A stretch of DNA of 64,000 bases from assembly GCF_000281715.2 (NCBI RefSeq), contig NZ_CP124576.1:4278501-4342500 (forward strand), read 5' to 3'. Source of the DNA: Sphingobium sp. AP49 (lineage in GTDB: Bacteria > Pseudomonadota > Alphaproteobacteria > Sphingomonadales > Sphingomonadaceae). Made by a program: the position numbers and the translations under genes. Below the pieces are notes generated by a model, which saw nothing but the letters and a program-made list of their open reading frames with translations, was not told the DNA's origin and did no database searches. Positions 27,666-35,305 of the stretch are shown here, piece after piece (position 1 is the first letter of the stretch; the number at the start of each line of letters is the position of its first letter).

Positions 27666-27992
27666 ATGCGCAAGCCACGGGACTATGATGCAGAGCTGAG
27701 AGCTCTCAACGACAAGGCCAGACAACTCAAGATCCGCAAGCAAAGCCAGCTTGGCGAGCTGGTGATGGCGACGGGGGCCGATGGGCTCAGCGCCGAGGAG
27801 CTGGCCGGGGCGCTGCTGGCGGCGGTATCGAACAGTAGCGACGCCGAGCGGGAGGCGTGGCGCAAGCGGGGCGCGGCCTTCTTTTCAGGGCAGCGGCATG
27901 ACGCTGGTCCAGGCGCTGGCGACAAATCGGGCAGCGCTGCGCCGGGTGAGGGTCGCGCGCAATCGGCTGCAGCTGAGCCAGGCGCGACATGA
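27666..27992 (+). CDS. traC: Conjugal transfer protein TraC
   Basis: A 108-residue protein with the TraC-family opening RKPRDYDAELRALNDKARQLKIRKQSQLGELV, a basic helix followed by a short helical domain. In Ti plasmids TraC is an accessory protein of the relaxosome at oriT. A clear AGGAGG lies upstream of ATG 27666. The tail is disordered (Gly/Ala/Ser). The next gene starts within it, in another frame. Confidence 0.78.
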   Translation: MRKPRDYDAELRALNDKARQLKIRKQSQLGELVMATGADGLSAEELAGALLAAVSNSSDAEREAWRKRGAAFFSGQRHDAGPGAGDKSGSAAPGEGRAQSAAAEPGAT

Positions 27993-28230
27993 TCGGCGGG
28001 ACTGGCAGGTGAAGCGGCGCGAACGCACCCGGCATCTGATCGAGCTGGGCGGTCTGGTCGTGAAGGCTGAGCTGGTCACGCTCACGGATGATGACCGCGC
28101 GGTCATCCTCGGGATGCTCGTCGAGGCCGCGGCAAAGCTGCGTGACGATGATCGCGAGCGGCATCTGTTACTCTGGCGGCGGCGCGGACGCCGGGCGTTC
28201 GAGGCGGACGCATTGCCGCCAGCCGATTGA
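27898..28230 (+). CDS. traD: Conjugal transfer protein TraD
   Basis: A 110-residue basic helical protein (TraD family of Ti-type systems) with RRERTRHLIELGGLVVKAELV and the terminal RDDDRERHLLLWRRRGRRAFEAD, which is diagnostic. It is a likely relaxosome accessory. It starts at ATG 27898 and overlaps traC by 95 bp in a different frame, an arrangement also found in related islands. It is not the coupling ATPase that shares the name TraD in F plasmids. Confidence 0.8.
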   Translation: MTLVQALATNRAALRRVRVARNRLQLSQARHDRRDWQVKRRERTRHLIELGGLVVKAELVTLTDDDRAVILGMLVEAAAKLRDDDRERHLLLWRRRGRRAFEADALPPAD

Positions 28231-28248
28231 GCCGCCATAGCGCCGCAG

Positions 28249-28422
28249 ATGACCCAAGCTGCAATAGACCTGCTGACCAGGACCGTGACTCGCCTGCCCG
28301 ACTGGATCCGCCATGATCTGGCGGCAAAGGATAGTGCCGTGCGTTTGCGCGCAGAAGAAACGCTGGTCGCGATGATCGCCAATGCCCTGAGCGAGGGAAC
28401 GAACGACGCCCCGCGCGATTAA
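28249..28422 (+). CDS. Small DUF6771-like protein
   Basis: A 57-residue protein, MTQAAIDLLTRTVTRLPDWI onward, with RHDLAAKDSAVRLRAEETLV, predicted to form two or three helices. Its wording matches a small family common on sphingomonad mobile elements; the function is unknown. It starts 18 bp after traD and is probably in the same transcript. Confidence 0.6.
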   Translation: MTQAAIDLLTRTVTRLPDWIRHDLAAKDSAVRLRAEETLVAMIANALSEGTNDAPRD

Positions 28423-28456
28423 GGGGACGCGCCAAGCAACGGAGGATAACGGGGCG

Positions 28457-28807
28457 ATGCGTTCGGACAGCAACATCCGCCGACCGATCATCAGGACGCA
28501 CGCAAGCGGGCTGCTGACCATCATAGTCGCAACCCTTTCCTCAGCGGCTTGCGCTCAGAGCCAGCCGCGCGAGGAACCTACGATGGTCGTCTGCGCTGGA
28601 GGACGCAGTTTCCAGATCGAGGCGCGGGAAAAGGTGGCCCGCATATTCATGGAAGGACGGCAGCTTGGCCTGACGCGGCGCGCCTCGTCCCTCGGCCAGC
28701 AATATCGTTCAAGCGACGCCGCCCTGATCATCGATGGGGATTATGTGGCATTCGTTCTGAACGACGATCTTGCCTATGAAGATTGCCGTATCCGCGCCGC
28801 AAACTGA
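28457..28807 (+). CDS. MliC-like lysozyme-inhibitor-type lipoprotein
   Basis: A 116-residue exported protein. The hydrophobic leader ends in a lipobox-like SSAAC (C32). The mature part resembles the MliC/PliC fold (VVCAGGRSFQIEA...ARIFMEG...GQQYRSSDAALIIDGDYVAFV...DCRI), with two cysteines placed to form the family disulfide. Such proteins block C-type lysozyme at the envelope. It is found as island cargo in the same direction as traCD. Confidence 0.6.
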   Translation: MRSDSNIRRPIIRTHASGLLTIIVATLSSAACAQSQPREEPTMVVCAGGRSFQIEAREKVARIFMEGRQLGLTRRASSLGQQYRSSDAALIIDGDYVAFVLNDDLAYEDCRIRAAN

Positions 28808-28816
28808 CGCGATGGT

Positions 28817-29712
28817 TCAGCCTTGCGCCAATCGTTGTTCGCAGACCTGCTCGACCAGCTGCTGCAGAATGGCGACCCGTTCGCCCAGCCAGTTCAGCTC
28901 TTCATCGCTCACGCTATATTGTTCGGAATAACGGGCGTTCACATAGGCCTGACGCAGCAGCTCGAAACAGCGGCGACTGAACTTGTCGTCACGCGGCCAG
29001 GCTTCGATCAGCGCTGGCGCGATCGCCTCGGCATGGCCGCGCAGGAAATTGAGCTTGTGCGACTTGGGGCTGTAGAGGGTCAGGGTGAGCAGCACACAAT
29101 GGTAGAACCGTTCAGCCGCCTGATGGAACTCAAAAGCTGCAATATTTGCCCGGCCATTCTCTTTCGCGAATAGAGCTTGCTTCAGAAAGCCGCTGGCGCT
29201 GTCGAACCATCGCGTGAAATGCGCCTGCGCTTCGGCGCGCGCTTCATCCTCTGGCAGGTCGCGCGGCTGGGTGAAGCAGAAGCCCTCCGCCTCATAGAGC
29301 GGGATGCCATCGCGCACGATATCGATGAAGAAAGGCCGCCCCTTTCCAGCTGGCGGTTCACATCAGACAGCGAGTGGACGATGAAATTGACCGGCGCGCT
29401 CAGCGTGCCCGCGATCGTCATGTCGCGCATCAACCGGTCCTCGGCCGCCGACCAATATTCAAAATCGACCAGATGCTCGTCATTGACGACGATCAGTATG
29501 TCATAATCCGACGTGTAGCCGCTGACCGGATCCTCGACCCAGCCGCCGCGCGCATAGGAGCCGTAGAGCATCAGCTTGAGGATGCGCGCCTGCTTGTTCC
29601 ATTTCTGGTTTCGCCGCGCCTGGGCAGCCTCGAACGCCTCGAACAGCACGCGCACCACATGGGCCAGCTCCTGCTGTTTGGTCTGGGGCAGATGATCAAG
29701 CTCGTTCCTCAT
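28817..29712 (-). pseudogene. MNT nucleotidyltransferase-HEPN protein, broken by a one-base frameshift
   Basis: The N-terminal half (29712 to about 29340) is a minimal nucleotidyltransferase with LYGSYARGG and SDYDIL, the GS...DxD metal site. The C-terminal half (about 29340 to 28817, another frame) is a HEPN domain (FHQAAERFYHCVLL...NARYSEQY). Reading RQLERG then RPFFIDIVRDGIPLYEAEG requires one extra G in the G-run near 29337-29341. Restoring it gives a continuous 298-residue protein. MNT and HEPN pairs act as antitoxin and RNase toxin or in nucleotide modification. The break could be real decay or a sequencing error. Confidence 0.8.
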
Positions 29713-29783
29713 GCCCGACCTTCCTAACGCGATGAGAGGAAAGCGCAAAGCGCGCCCGGCATTGCCAGGCGCGCGCGCACCGA

Positions 29784-30089
29784 TCAGCCCAGCCATCGCC
29801 GCCACGCATGTCGATCTGGATCAGCCAGATTGCGCTGAAAATTGATCAGCGCACGGACCATCATCGCCTCGACCTGTCGCTGGCCGAGCCCGGTGCGCTC
29901 GGCGATCTGGGCATAATCCATATCGTCGAGCCGGACCGCGAGCATGATCTCGCGCTGCAAGCGGGACAAGCGCCGTATCGCATCCTCCAACCGATCAAGG
30001 ACAGCCGGATCGACATCGACATGCATGTCGCGCTCAGACGCTTTCGCCAGCGTCCGGCGCAGCGCCTCCCTGGCCCTTGCATCAGTCAT
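29784..30089 (-). CDS. Sigma-70 region 4-like helix-turn-helix protein
   Basis: A 101-residue protein. Residues about 45-90 form a sigma region 4 type HTH (LQREIMLAVRLDDMDYAQIAERTGLGQRQVEAMMVRALINF). It lacks region 2, so it is not a full sigma factor; it may be an element regulator. ATG at 30089 follows GGGAGGCGAGC and overlaps the end of ardC (8 bp), so the two were originally an operon, now separated from the ardC promoter by the RIT insertion. Confidence 0.7.
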   Translation of the reverse strand: MTDARAREALRRTLAKASERDMHVDVDPAVLDRLEDAIRRLSRLQREIMLAVRLDDMDYAQIAERTGLGQRQVEAMMVRALINFQRNLADPDRHAWRRWLG

Positions 30090-30364
30090 GCTCGCCTCCC
30101 TCTGCCGGGAGAAAGTCGAGCAGATAATGAGCCGCCTTGCTGGCCTGACTGGCGGCGCGAAAGATGGCACGATTATCCTCGCGCAACACCTCGAACCAGC
30201 CGCCGATATAGTCGGCATGACGCACGGTCGGGACGATGCCCAGCTCTGCGCACATGAAGGCGCTGGCCATCTCGGCGCACAGTTCCTCACGGGCATAATC
30301 ATCACTGCCGAAGTTGGCGCCGGTCAGCCGGTCGAGCCGTGATGCATGGCCGGTCCAGTGGCCC
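30082..30364 (-). pseudogene. ardC: ArdC antirestriction protein, 3' fragment
   Basis: This part encodes the last 92 residues of ArdC, starting at the second His of HELGH (then WTGHASRLDRL...FGSDDYAREELCAEMASAFMCAELGI...YLLDFLPAEG). It has no start of its own. It continues in frame the 5' fragment at 33,731-34,349; removal of 30,365-33,735 joins them into a 298-residue protein, the family's usual size. Confidence 0.9.
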
Positions 30365-30384
30365 TTATGCCGATATCGGCATAA
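30365..30384. repeat. 20-bp perfect palindrome at the left RIT edge
   Basis: TTATGCCGATATCGGCATAA, outside the left inverted repeat and absent from the right edge. It shares the TTATGCCG core with the terminal repeats and may be a recombinase binding site. Confidence 0.8.
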
Positions 30385-30388
30385 GACC

Positions 30389-30418
30389 CATAATGCCGTG
30401 ATCCGGATTATGCCGCAT
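30389..30418 (+). repeat. RIT left inverted repeat
   Basis: 30 bases exactly complementary in reverse to 33702-33731. It contains two inward copies of the core (ATAATGCCG and GGATTATGCCG). A further 13-bp inverted pair lies inside (30463-30475 with 33646-33658). Confidence 0.92.
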
Positions 30419-30473
30419 GGCTTCCGCTGGAAGCCGGTTTTCCGGGCATCGGCCATGCGGCTATTCGGCATAA

Positions 30474-31466
30474 TCAGAGCCCTTCCAAGAACGCGAGGAG
30501 TTGATCGTCGGGCCGGAACCGGCCTGACGGAGTGGGCGGAGCCGCGACGCGAGCGAGCGCTTTCTCCTTCATCCGCATGTCGGCGTGGATGTAGATCTGG
30601 GTGGTCTCGACGTTCTCGTGACCAAGCCAGAGCGCGATCACCGCTGGATCGACGCCGTGGTGAAGCAGGTCCATCGCCGTGCTGTGGCGCAGCGTATGCG
30701 GCGTGACCCGCTTCGTGCCGATGCTCGGACACGCGCGCGATGCCGTGAGGCAGTGCTTACGCACCAGATGTTCGAGCGCATCGCGGCTCAGCCGTTCGCC
30801 CCGGATCGACGGGAACAGCGGTCTGCTCTCATCCTTGTCGTTGCCGATCCACGCCGCCAGCATCTTGCCCGTCTCGCGGCGAAGAGGGGTGGCGCGCTCC
30901 TTCCGCCCCTTGCCCATGCAGCGGATGTGCGCGCCGTTTCCGAGCACGACATCGCCGCGCGTGAGGCCGACCAGTTCGGATGCCCGGAGGCCGGTCTGAA
31001 CCGCGAGCAGCAGCAGCGCATGATCGCGCCGCCCCGCCCATGTCGTGCGGTCCGGCGCTGCCAGCAATGCCGCCATTTCGTCGGCGTCGAGGAACGTCAC
31101 CGTGCGCTTCACATAGCGCTTGTTCGGCATGGCGAGGATGCGCTGGCAGTGCAGCAGCCAGGTCGGATCGCTCATCGCCACGTAGCGGAAGAACGAGCGG
31201 ATCGCGGCGAGCCGGGTGTTGCGGCTGCGCGCGCTGTTGCCACGCGTCGTCTCGGTATGGACGAGGAAGTCGGCGACCAGATCGGCGTCGATATCCTCGA
31301 CCGTGAGCCTGACCGGCGGCTTGCCGTGGCGAGCGCTCGCATATCGGAGCAACAGCCGGAACGTGTCGCGATAGCCTGCGACCGTATGACGGCTCGCCTC
31401 CATCTGGACGCACAGCCGGTCGGTGAAGAAGCGCTGGATCAGCGCGGGCAAGGCAACCGCGCTCAT
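30474..31466 (-). CDS. RIT tyrosine recombinase, third gene
   Basis: A 330-residue integrase/recombinase of the phage integrase family. SAM-like N-terminal domain at residues 1-110, catalytic domain after 120. Active-site Arg in LRASELVGL, His/Arg in HTLRHSTAMDL, WLGHENVETTQIYIHAD and nucleophile Y292. The start overlaps the second recombinase by ATGA (31463-31466). By family knowledge the three proteins act together on the element ends; the mechanism is little known. Confidence 0.9.
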   Translation of the reverse strand: MSAVALPALIQRFFTDRLCVQMEASRHTVAGYRDTFRLLLRYASARHGKPPVRLTVEDIDADLVADFLVHTETTRGNSARSRNTRLAAIRSFFRYVAMSDPTWLLHCQRILAMPNKRYVKRTVTFLDADEMAALLAAPDRTTWAGRRDHALLLLAVQTGLRASELVGLTRGDVVLGNGAHIRCMGKGRKERATPLRRETGKMLAAWIGNDKDESRPLFPSIRGERLSRDALEHLVRKHCLTASRACPSIGTKRVTPHTLRHSTAMDLLHHGVDPAVIALWLGHENVETTQIYIHADMRMKEKALARVAAPPTPSGRFRPDDQLLAFLEGL

Positions 31467-32404
31467 TGGACTGCCTCCCGGCCATCGGCTGTTGCTCGCG
31501 CCATCGCCAGATCGAGCAGTTCCGGGACCGCTTCCAGATACCAGTATGTGTTGGAGGGATCGCTATGGCCCAGATAGGTCGTCAGCCGGATCATCTCGCG
31601 AGCCGGGTCTTTGCCCGTGCGATACCAACCGATCATCGTCTTCACCGCGAAGGTGTGGCGAAGGTCGTGGATGCGCGGCCCGCGACCATGCTTGCAGTAT
31701 GGCTGATGAGCCCGAAGCCCGATCTGCTGGCAAGCCCGCGCGAAGTTGTAGCGGGCCGCGCAGTCGGTGAGCCTCGTCCCCTTGTCTGTGACGAACAGCG
31801 GCTTGGCCAGATGGCCGAGCAGCCGGTCGCGTTCGGCAAGATAGTCGATCAACGTCGCGACGACGCTCGGATCGAGCGGCAACAACCGCTCTTTGCCGAG
31901 CTTGCCCTGCCGGACGCGCAGCACGCCATGATCGGTATCGAGGTCATCACGATCGAGCCCGAGCGCCTCGTTGATCCTCAGGCCCGTGACCGCTATCAGC
32001 CCGAACAACGTCGAGCAGGTCAGCCCGCGCAGGCCGTAGATCGATGGCAGCGTTTCGGCCGCTGCGATGATCGACCCGATCTCGGCATCAGTGTAGATAT
32101 GCGGGCGCGACCGCTGGAAGCCTCCCGGCAAGAGGCCGCGCGGCGGCGGTTCGTGCCCCGGATCGAAGCTGCTCAGCCACTGCGCGAACAGCCGCACGAC
32201 GCTGAGCCTCGCCGCTCGCGTCGATGGGCAGGCTTCGGCCAGTGTGGCGTGCCAGCGCAGGAACAGCGCCGTATCGATATGAACGGCACCTTCGCGGTCG
32301 GCGAACCGGGTGAAGCGACGCAAGATGCGCTCGCTGGTGCCAAGGTCGTAACCGAGGCTGCGGCGAACGCTCAGATAGCGGTCGAGCTGGGAGGCGAGGC
32401 TCAT
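31463..32404 (-). CDS. RIT tyrosine recombinase, second gene
   Basis: A 313-residue member of the tyrosine recombinase superfamily. Key segments are LRINEALGLDRDDLD (Arg), GPRIHDLRHTFAV (His-x-x-Arg), YLGHSDPSNTYWYL (nucleophile Y287 or Y289). The short N-terminal arm (SLASQLDRYLSVRRSLGY) is typical of the middle RIT protein. It overlaps both partners by four bases, so all three are translationally coupled. Confidence 0.9.
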   Translation of the reverse strand: MSLASQLDRYLSVRRSLGYDLGTSERILRRFTRFADREGAVHIDTALFLRWHATLAEACPSTRAARLSVVRLFAQWLSSFDPGHEPPPRGLLPGGFQRSRPHIYTDAEIGSIIAAAETLPSIYGLRGLTCSTLFGLIAVTGLRINEALGLDRDDLDTDHGVLRVRQGKLGKERLLPLDPSVVATLIDYLAERDRLLGHLAKPLFVTDKGTRLTDCAARYNFARACQQIGLRAHQPYCKHGRGPRIHDLRHTFAVKTMIGWYRTGKDPAREMIRLTTYLGHSDPSNTYWYLEAVPELLDLAMARATADGREAVQ

Positions 32405-33612
32405 TGCGCGCCTCCCGCCACCGGCCAGGGCTGCGCGACCGACCGCAGTCCGTCGATGTCGAGCCGGGCATATATCATTGTCGATGATCGGGAGCGGTGC
32501 CGCAGCACGTCGCCCACTTCGTCGAGCGACGCGCCCGTATTCACGAGCTGGGTGGCAAGGCTATGACGCAGAAGGTGCGATCCCACATAGGGCGTCGCCG
32601 GCTTCTTGCCGGTCGCCTTGAGGGCATCCTTGAGGATGGCGTTGACGATCTGCCCATCCTTGAACGGGCGATGCGGCGCGCGATGGGCGACGAACATCGT
32701 GCGGCAAGCCGCCGGTCCTCGCTCCTCGCGAAGATAGCGGCTCAGCGCGTCGCCGACCTCCACCGTGATCGGCAGGCGGTCGTGCAGCTTGCCCTTGCCG
32801 CGCACCGTAAGCTCGCCCGAGCGCCAGTCGATGTCGTCGAGCTGGATCGCAATGACCTCGGCCGCGCGCAGGCCAAGCCGGGCCATGAGCAACAGCATCG
32901 CATAGTCCCGCGCGCCGTGACGGGGATTGTCGCGCACGCAAGCCAGCACTGCCTCGACGCCTTCCGGCGACAGGTGGCGCGGCAATCGCGCTCCCCAGAC
33001 CTTCGCCGTCTTCGGCACGCTCAGCGCCAGATTGGTCGCCGTGGCCCCGCAGCCGAACAGATATTGAAGGAAGATACGGACATGGGTGGCGACCGTCTTG
33101 TCGCGACGGGCGGTGGTCAGCACATGTTCCATGAAGCCGATCACGTCGGCGGGACGCAGGCTGCCCGGATCGATTATCGTCTCGCCGAAGCGATCGTCGA
33201 GGAAGCGGCGCGCGAAGCCTATCGTATGGGGGATGCTCCGCGGACTGAGGCCGCGCTGTTTGACGAGATAGGTCTCGAAGTCCGCCAGCAGTGTCGCGCG
33301 CGCCTGCTGCACCTCGGTCAATGGCACCGGCTGCGTCACGCCGATATCGAGCAGATGCTGCGCGAAGCGACGGGCCAACTTATACGGCCATGCCGTGCCC
33401 GCATGCTTGCGCGGCACTTTGCGGCCCACCTGCTCGGCCATGTCGAGGGTCAACGCCGGAGGGTCGATCCCCTCAGCATCCATCACGTGGCCCACTTTCC
33501 GCAGGATCCATCGATAGGCATTGATCGTGGCGGGTGTGTAGTTCTCCGCCGCAAAACTCTCGGCGAACGAGTCCAGATAAGGCTCGATGCTGGTCTGCAA
33601 ATATTGAGGCAT
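32401..33612 (-). CDS. RIT tyrosine recombinase, first gene
   Basis: The longest of the three, 403 residues. N-terminal SAM-like domains (SFAAENYTPATINAYRWILRKV...) span residues 1-190. The catalytic domain has LRAAEVIAIQ (Arg), GSHLLRHSLATQ (Arg/His), VLRHRSRSSTMIY with nucleophile Y381. The ATG at 33612 is preferred over 33675, which would extend into the element end. It is promoter-proximal; the 90 bp between start and right end presumably hold the promoter. Confidence 0.9.
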   Translation of the reverse strand: MPQYLQTSIEPYLDSFAESFAAENYTPATINAYRWILRKVGHVMDAEGIDPPALTLDMAEQVGRKVPRKHAGTAWPYKLARRFAQHLLDIGVTQPVPLTEVQQARATLLADFETYLVKQRGLSPRSIPHTIGFARRFLDDRFGETIIDPGSLRPADVIGFMEHVLTTARRDKTVATHVRIFLQYLFGCGATATNLALSVPKTAKVWGARLPRHLSPEGVEAVLACVRDNPRHGARDYAMLLLMARLGLRAAEVIAIQLDDIDWRSGELTVRGKGKLHDRLPITVEVGDALSRYLREERGPAACRTMFVAHRAPHRPFKDGQIVNAILKDALKATGKKPATPYVGSHLLRHSLATQLVNTGASLDEVGDVLRHRSRSSTMIYARLDIDGLRSVAQPWPVAGGAQ

Positions 33613-33701
33613 GATCGTCGTGCTCCATGTCGTTGGAGCGACGAAGATTATGCCGAATGGGATTGGCGCGATCATACTGCCAACCGCGCGCTGCCGATCA
33701 G

Positions 33702-33731
33702 ATGCGGCATAATCCGGATCACGGCATTATG
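33702..33731 (-). repeat. RIT right inverted repeat
   Basis: Exact reverse complement of 30389-30418. It abuts ardC coding sequence; base 33731 is shared with the presumed GGCCC target duplication. Confidence 0.92.
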
Positions 33732-34349
33732 GCCCAGCTCATGGAGGATGGTGCGATACCAGTTGATCGGTTCATGGAAGGCAGCCTGATCGGGCACCCG
33801 GATATAGTCAGGGCTTGACGCATAGAAAGCGCTCTCGCCGCCCACCCGGATGTCGGCCCCGCATGCCCGGATCAGCCGGTGCGCCTGCGGCACCAGTTCC
33901 TCGAATGGTCGCGCCTCCGTCACGGTCATCAGCTTTTCGGGCAGGCCCTCGCACTGCTCGACATTGAACAGGGTGAAGCGCTTGAGGAAGGCCACCTGCC
34001 GCGCCTCGCGCTGTTCGTCACGGGCCTTTTGCTGCTCGTCCTTGGGCGTGAAACGGTCGGCATAGCAGACGGTCGTGCCTGCCTCGCCCTTGCGGACATT
34101 GCCGCCCAGCGCCTGCGCCTGTCGATAGGTGATCCAGCGCTGCGCGCCATAGCCCCGCTCGAACAGGCGGTCCCACAGGATCAGGATGTTGATGCCTGAA
34201 TAGCAGCGGCCCGTTGCCGCATTGCGGGGAAGCCCGGTGGCAGTGAGGCTCGTGTCCCAGGGCTGCACCCATGGCAGCCGCCCCTCTCCCAGCTGCGCGA
34301 TAATATGCTGCGTCACATCGTCATAGAGCGATCCGTTACCCTTACCCAT
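33731..34349 (-). pseudogene. ardC: ArdC antirestriction protein, 5' fragment
   Basis: The first 206-207 residues of ArdC, a protein that shields incoming DNA from restriction in the recipient. The ssDNA-binding N-terminal DUF1738 region is present (SLYDDVTQHIIAQLGEGRLPWVQPW, NAATGRCYSGINILILW). The zincin motif HELGH ends at H207, exactly where the RIT element enters. The frame continues 19 codons into the element before a stop. ATG 34349 follows GGAGAAAGGAC. Any product lacks the peptidase-like C-terminus. Confidence 0.92.
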
Positions 34350-34859
34350 GTCCTTTCTCCTGCCTCTCCAGCACCGGCCGCCGGAATGGCGGGGGTGGGC
34401 GGCAAGGAGGCGCACGGCAGGCCCGTGCCCATGAGGCGGGCTGCACCCGCAGGGCCGCAACGTAAGAGGAGGAGCCGGCGTAGCCGGCTTGCAGCCCGCC
34501 GGCACGGGCCTAGAGAAAGCCGACGCCCACCCCCGTCATTCTGGCGGCCCCAGACAAACCGACGTCAGCGCGGCGCAGCTGCGCTGGCCGCAGCCAGCAG
34601 CCCAATGGGCTGCAAAGCGTCAGCGATCATCGCCCGGCAGGGACGAGACAAGCGCAGCGCCGACTCGGTGGAGCACAGCGGAGCAGAGCGCGATCCGCCA
34701 CAGGCGGAGACGCCCGTTCCCATCTGCTGTTCTATGTCAGTTTACGCCAGATCATGACAAAGCCCGCCAGACACGGCTCAGTCGCTTGCTTCCGCTCAAG
34801 CCGCTGCCGAGGCTCATCGCAAAGGGGATCAGACTTATCCACAGCAGCAAGGACCAGCC
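34350..34859. other. GC-rich intergenic region between ardC and alpA
   Basis: 510 bp without a convincing gene. It has several GC-rich potential hairpins near 34470-34510 (for example CCGGCGTAGCCGG) and purine-rich stretches. It should contain the divergent promoters of ardC and alpA, and could hold replication or excision sites, but nothing definite is seen. Confidence 0.4.
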
Positions 34860-35093
34860 ATGACCATGCCCCCGACCGACCGTATCCTGCGCCTCAACAC
34901 CGTCCTCGACCGAACCGGCCTCAGCCGCACGACCCTCTATTGCAAGGTCCAGGCCGGCACCTTTCCCAAACAGATCAGGATTGCCACCCGCTGCATGGGC
35001 TGGCGCGAATCCGCCATCAACGACTGGGTGCGCAATCCCATGTTCTGGACTGTCGAGGATGCCGACAAGCGGCGGCAGGCATCGTCATTGTAA
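34860..35093 (+). CDS. AlpA family excisionase-like regulator
   Basis: A 77-residue DNA-binding protein with an AlpA/MerR-like winged HTH (ILRLNTVLDRTGLSRTTLYCKVQAGTFPKQIRI, then GWRESAINDWV). AlpA proteins activate integrase expression or act as excision factors on prophages and P4-like islands, matching the P4-type integrase at 59,696. ATG 34860; an internal ATG two codons on is possible. It ends 70 bp before a terminator. Confidence 0.85.
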   Translation: MTMPPTDRILRLNTVLDRTGLSRTTLYCKVQAGTFPKQIRIATRCMGWRESAINDWVRNPMFWTVEDADKRRQASSL

Positions 35094-35163
35094 AGTCATC
35101 GATACGCACCATATCAGCTCTGTCGCTCCTTCCCCCCTTGGGGCGGCACCTCCCTGAACTATG

Positions 35164-35200
35164 GCCCCGCCGTGGAGTTTTCTCCGGCGGGGCTTCTTTT
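35164..35200 (+). terminator. Intrinsic terminator after alpA
   Basis: Stem GCCCCGCC/GGCGGGGC (35164-35171 with 35186-35193) extended by GGAG/CTCC, then CTTCTTTT. Confidence 0.8.
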
Positions 35201-35305
35201 ATCGATGCCGCATGATCTTGCCACTGCTTGGTGCCTGTCTCCAGTCTTGCCATGGGCATGCAGAAGCCCGATCGGTGCAGGCTTGATGGGGGACAGGGGC
35301 AAAGC

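Larger units (their letters stand above)
30365..33731. mobile_element. RIT element (recombinase in trio) inserted in ardC
   Basis: A 3.4-kb unit with three consecutive tyrosine recombinase genes on one strand, each overlapping the next by ATGA, bounded by 30-bp perfect inverted repeats. GGCCC flanks both sides (30360-30364 and 33731-33735), consistent with a 5-bp target duplication. This organisation defines RIT elements. The interrupted gene and exact reading-frame restoration confirm the insertion. Confidence 0.92.

Noticed and set aside
29784..30089. A full ECF sigma factor
   Set aside because: Only region 4 is present in 101 residues; region 2 needed for promoter melting is missing and no upstream continuation fits.
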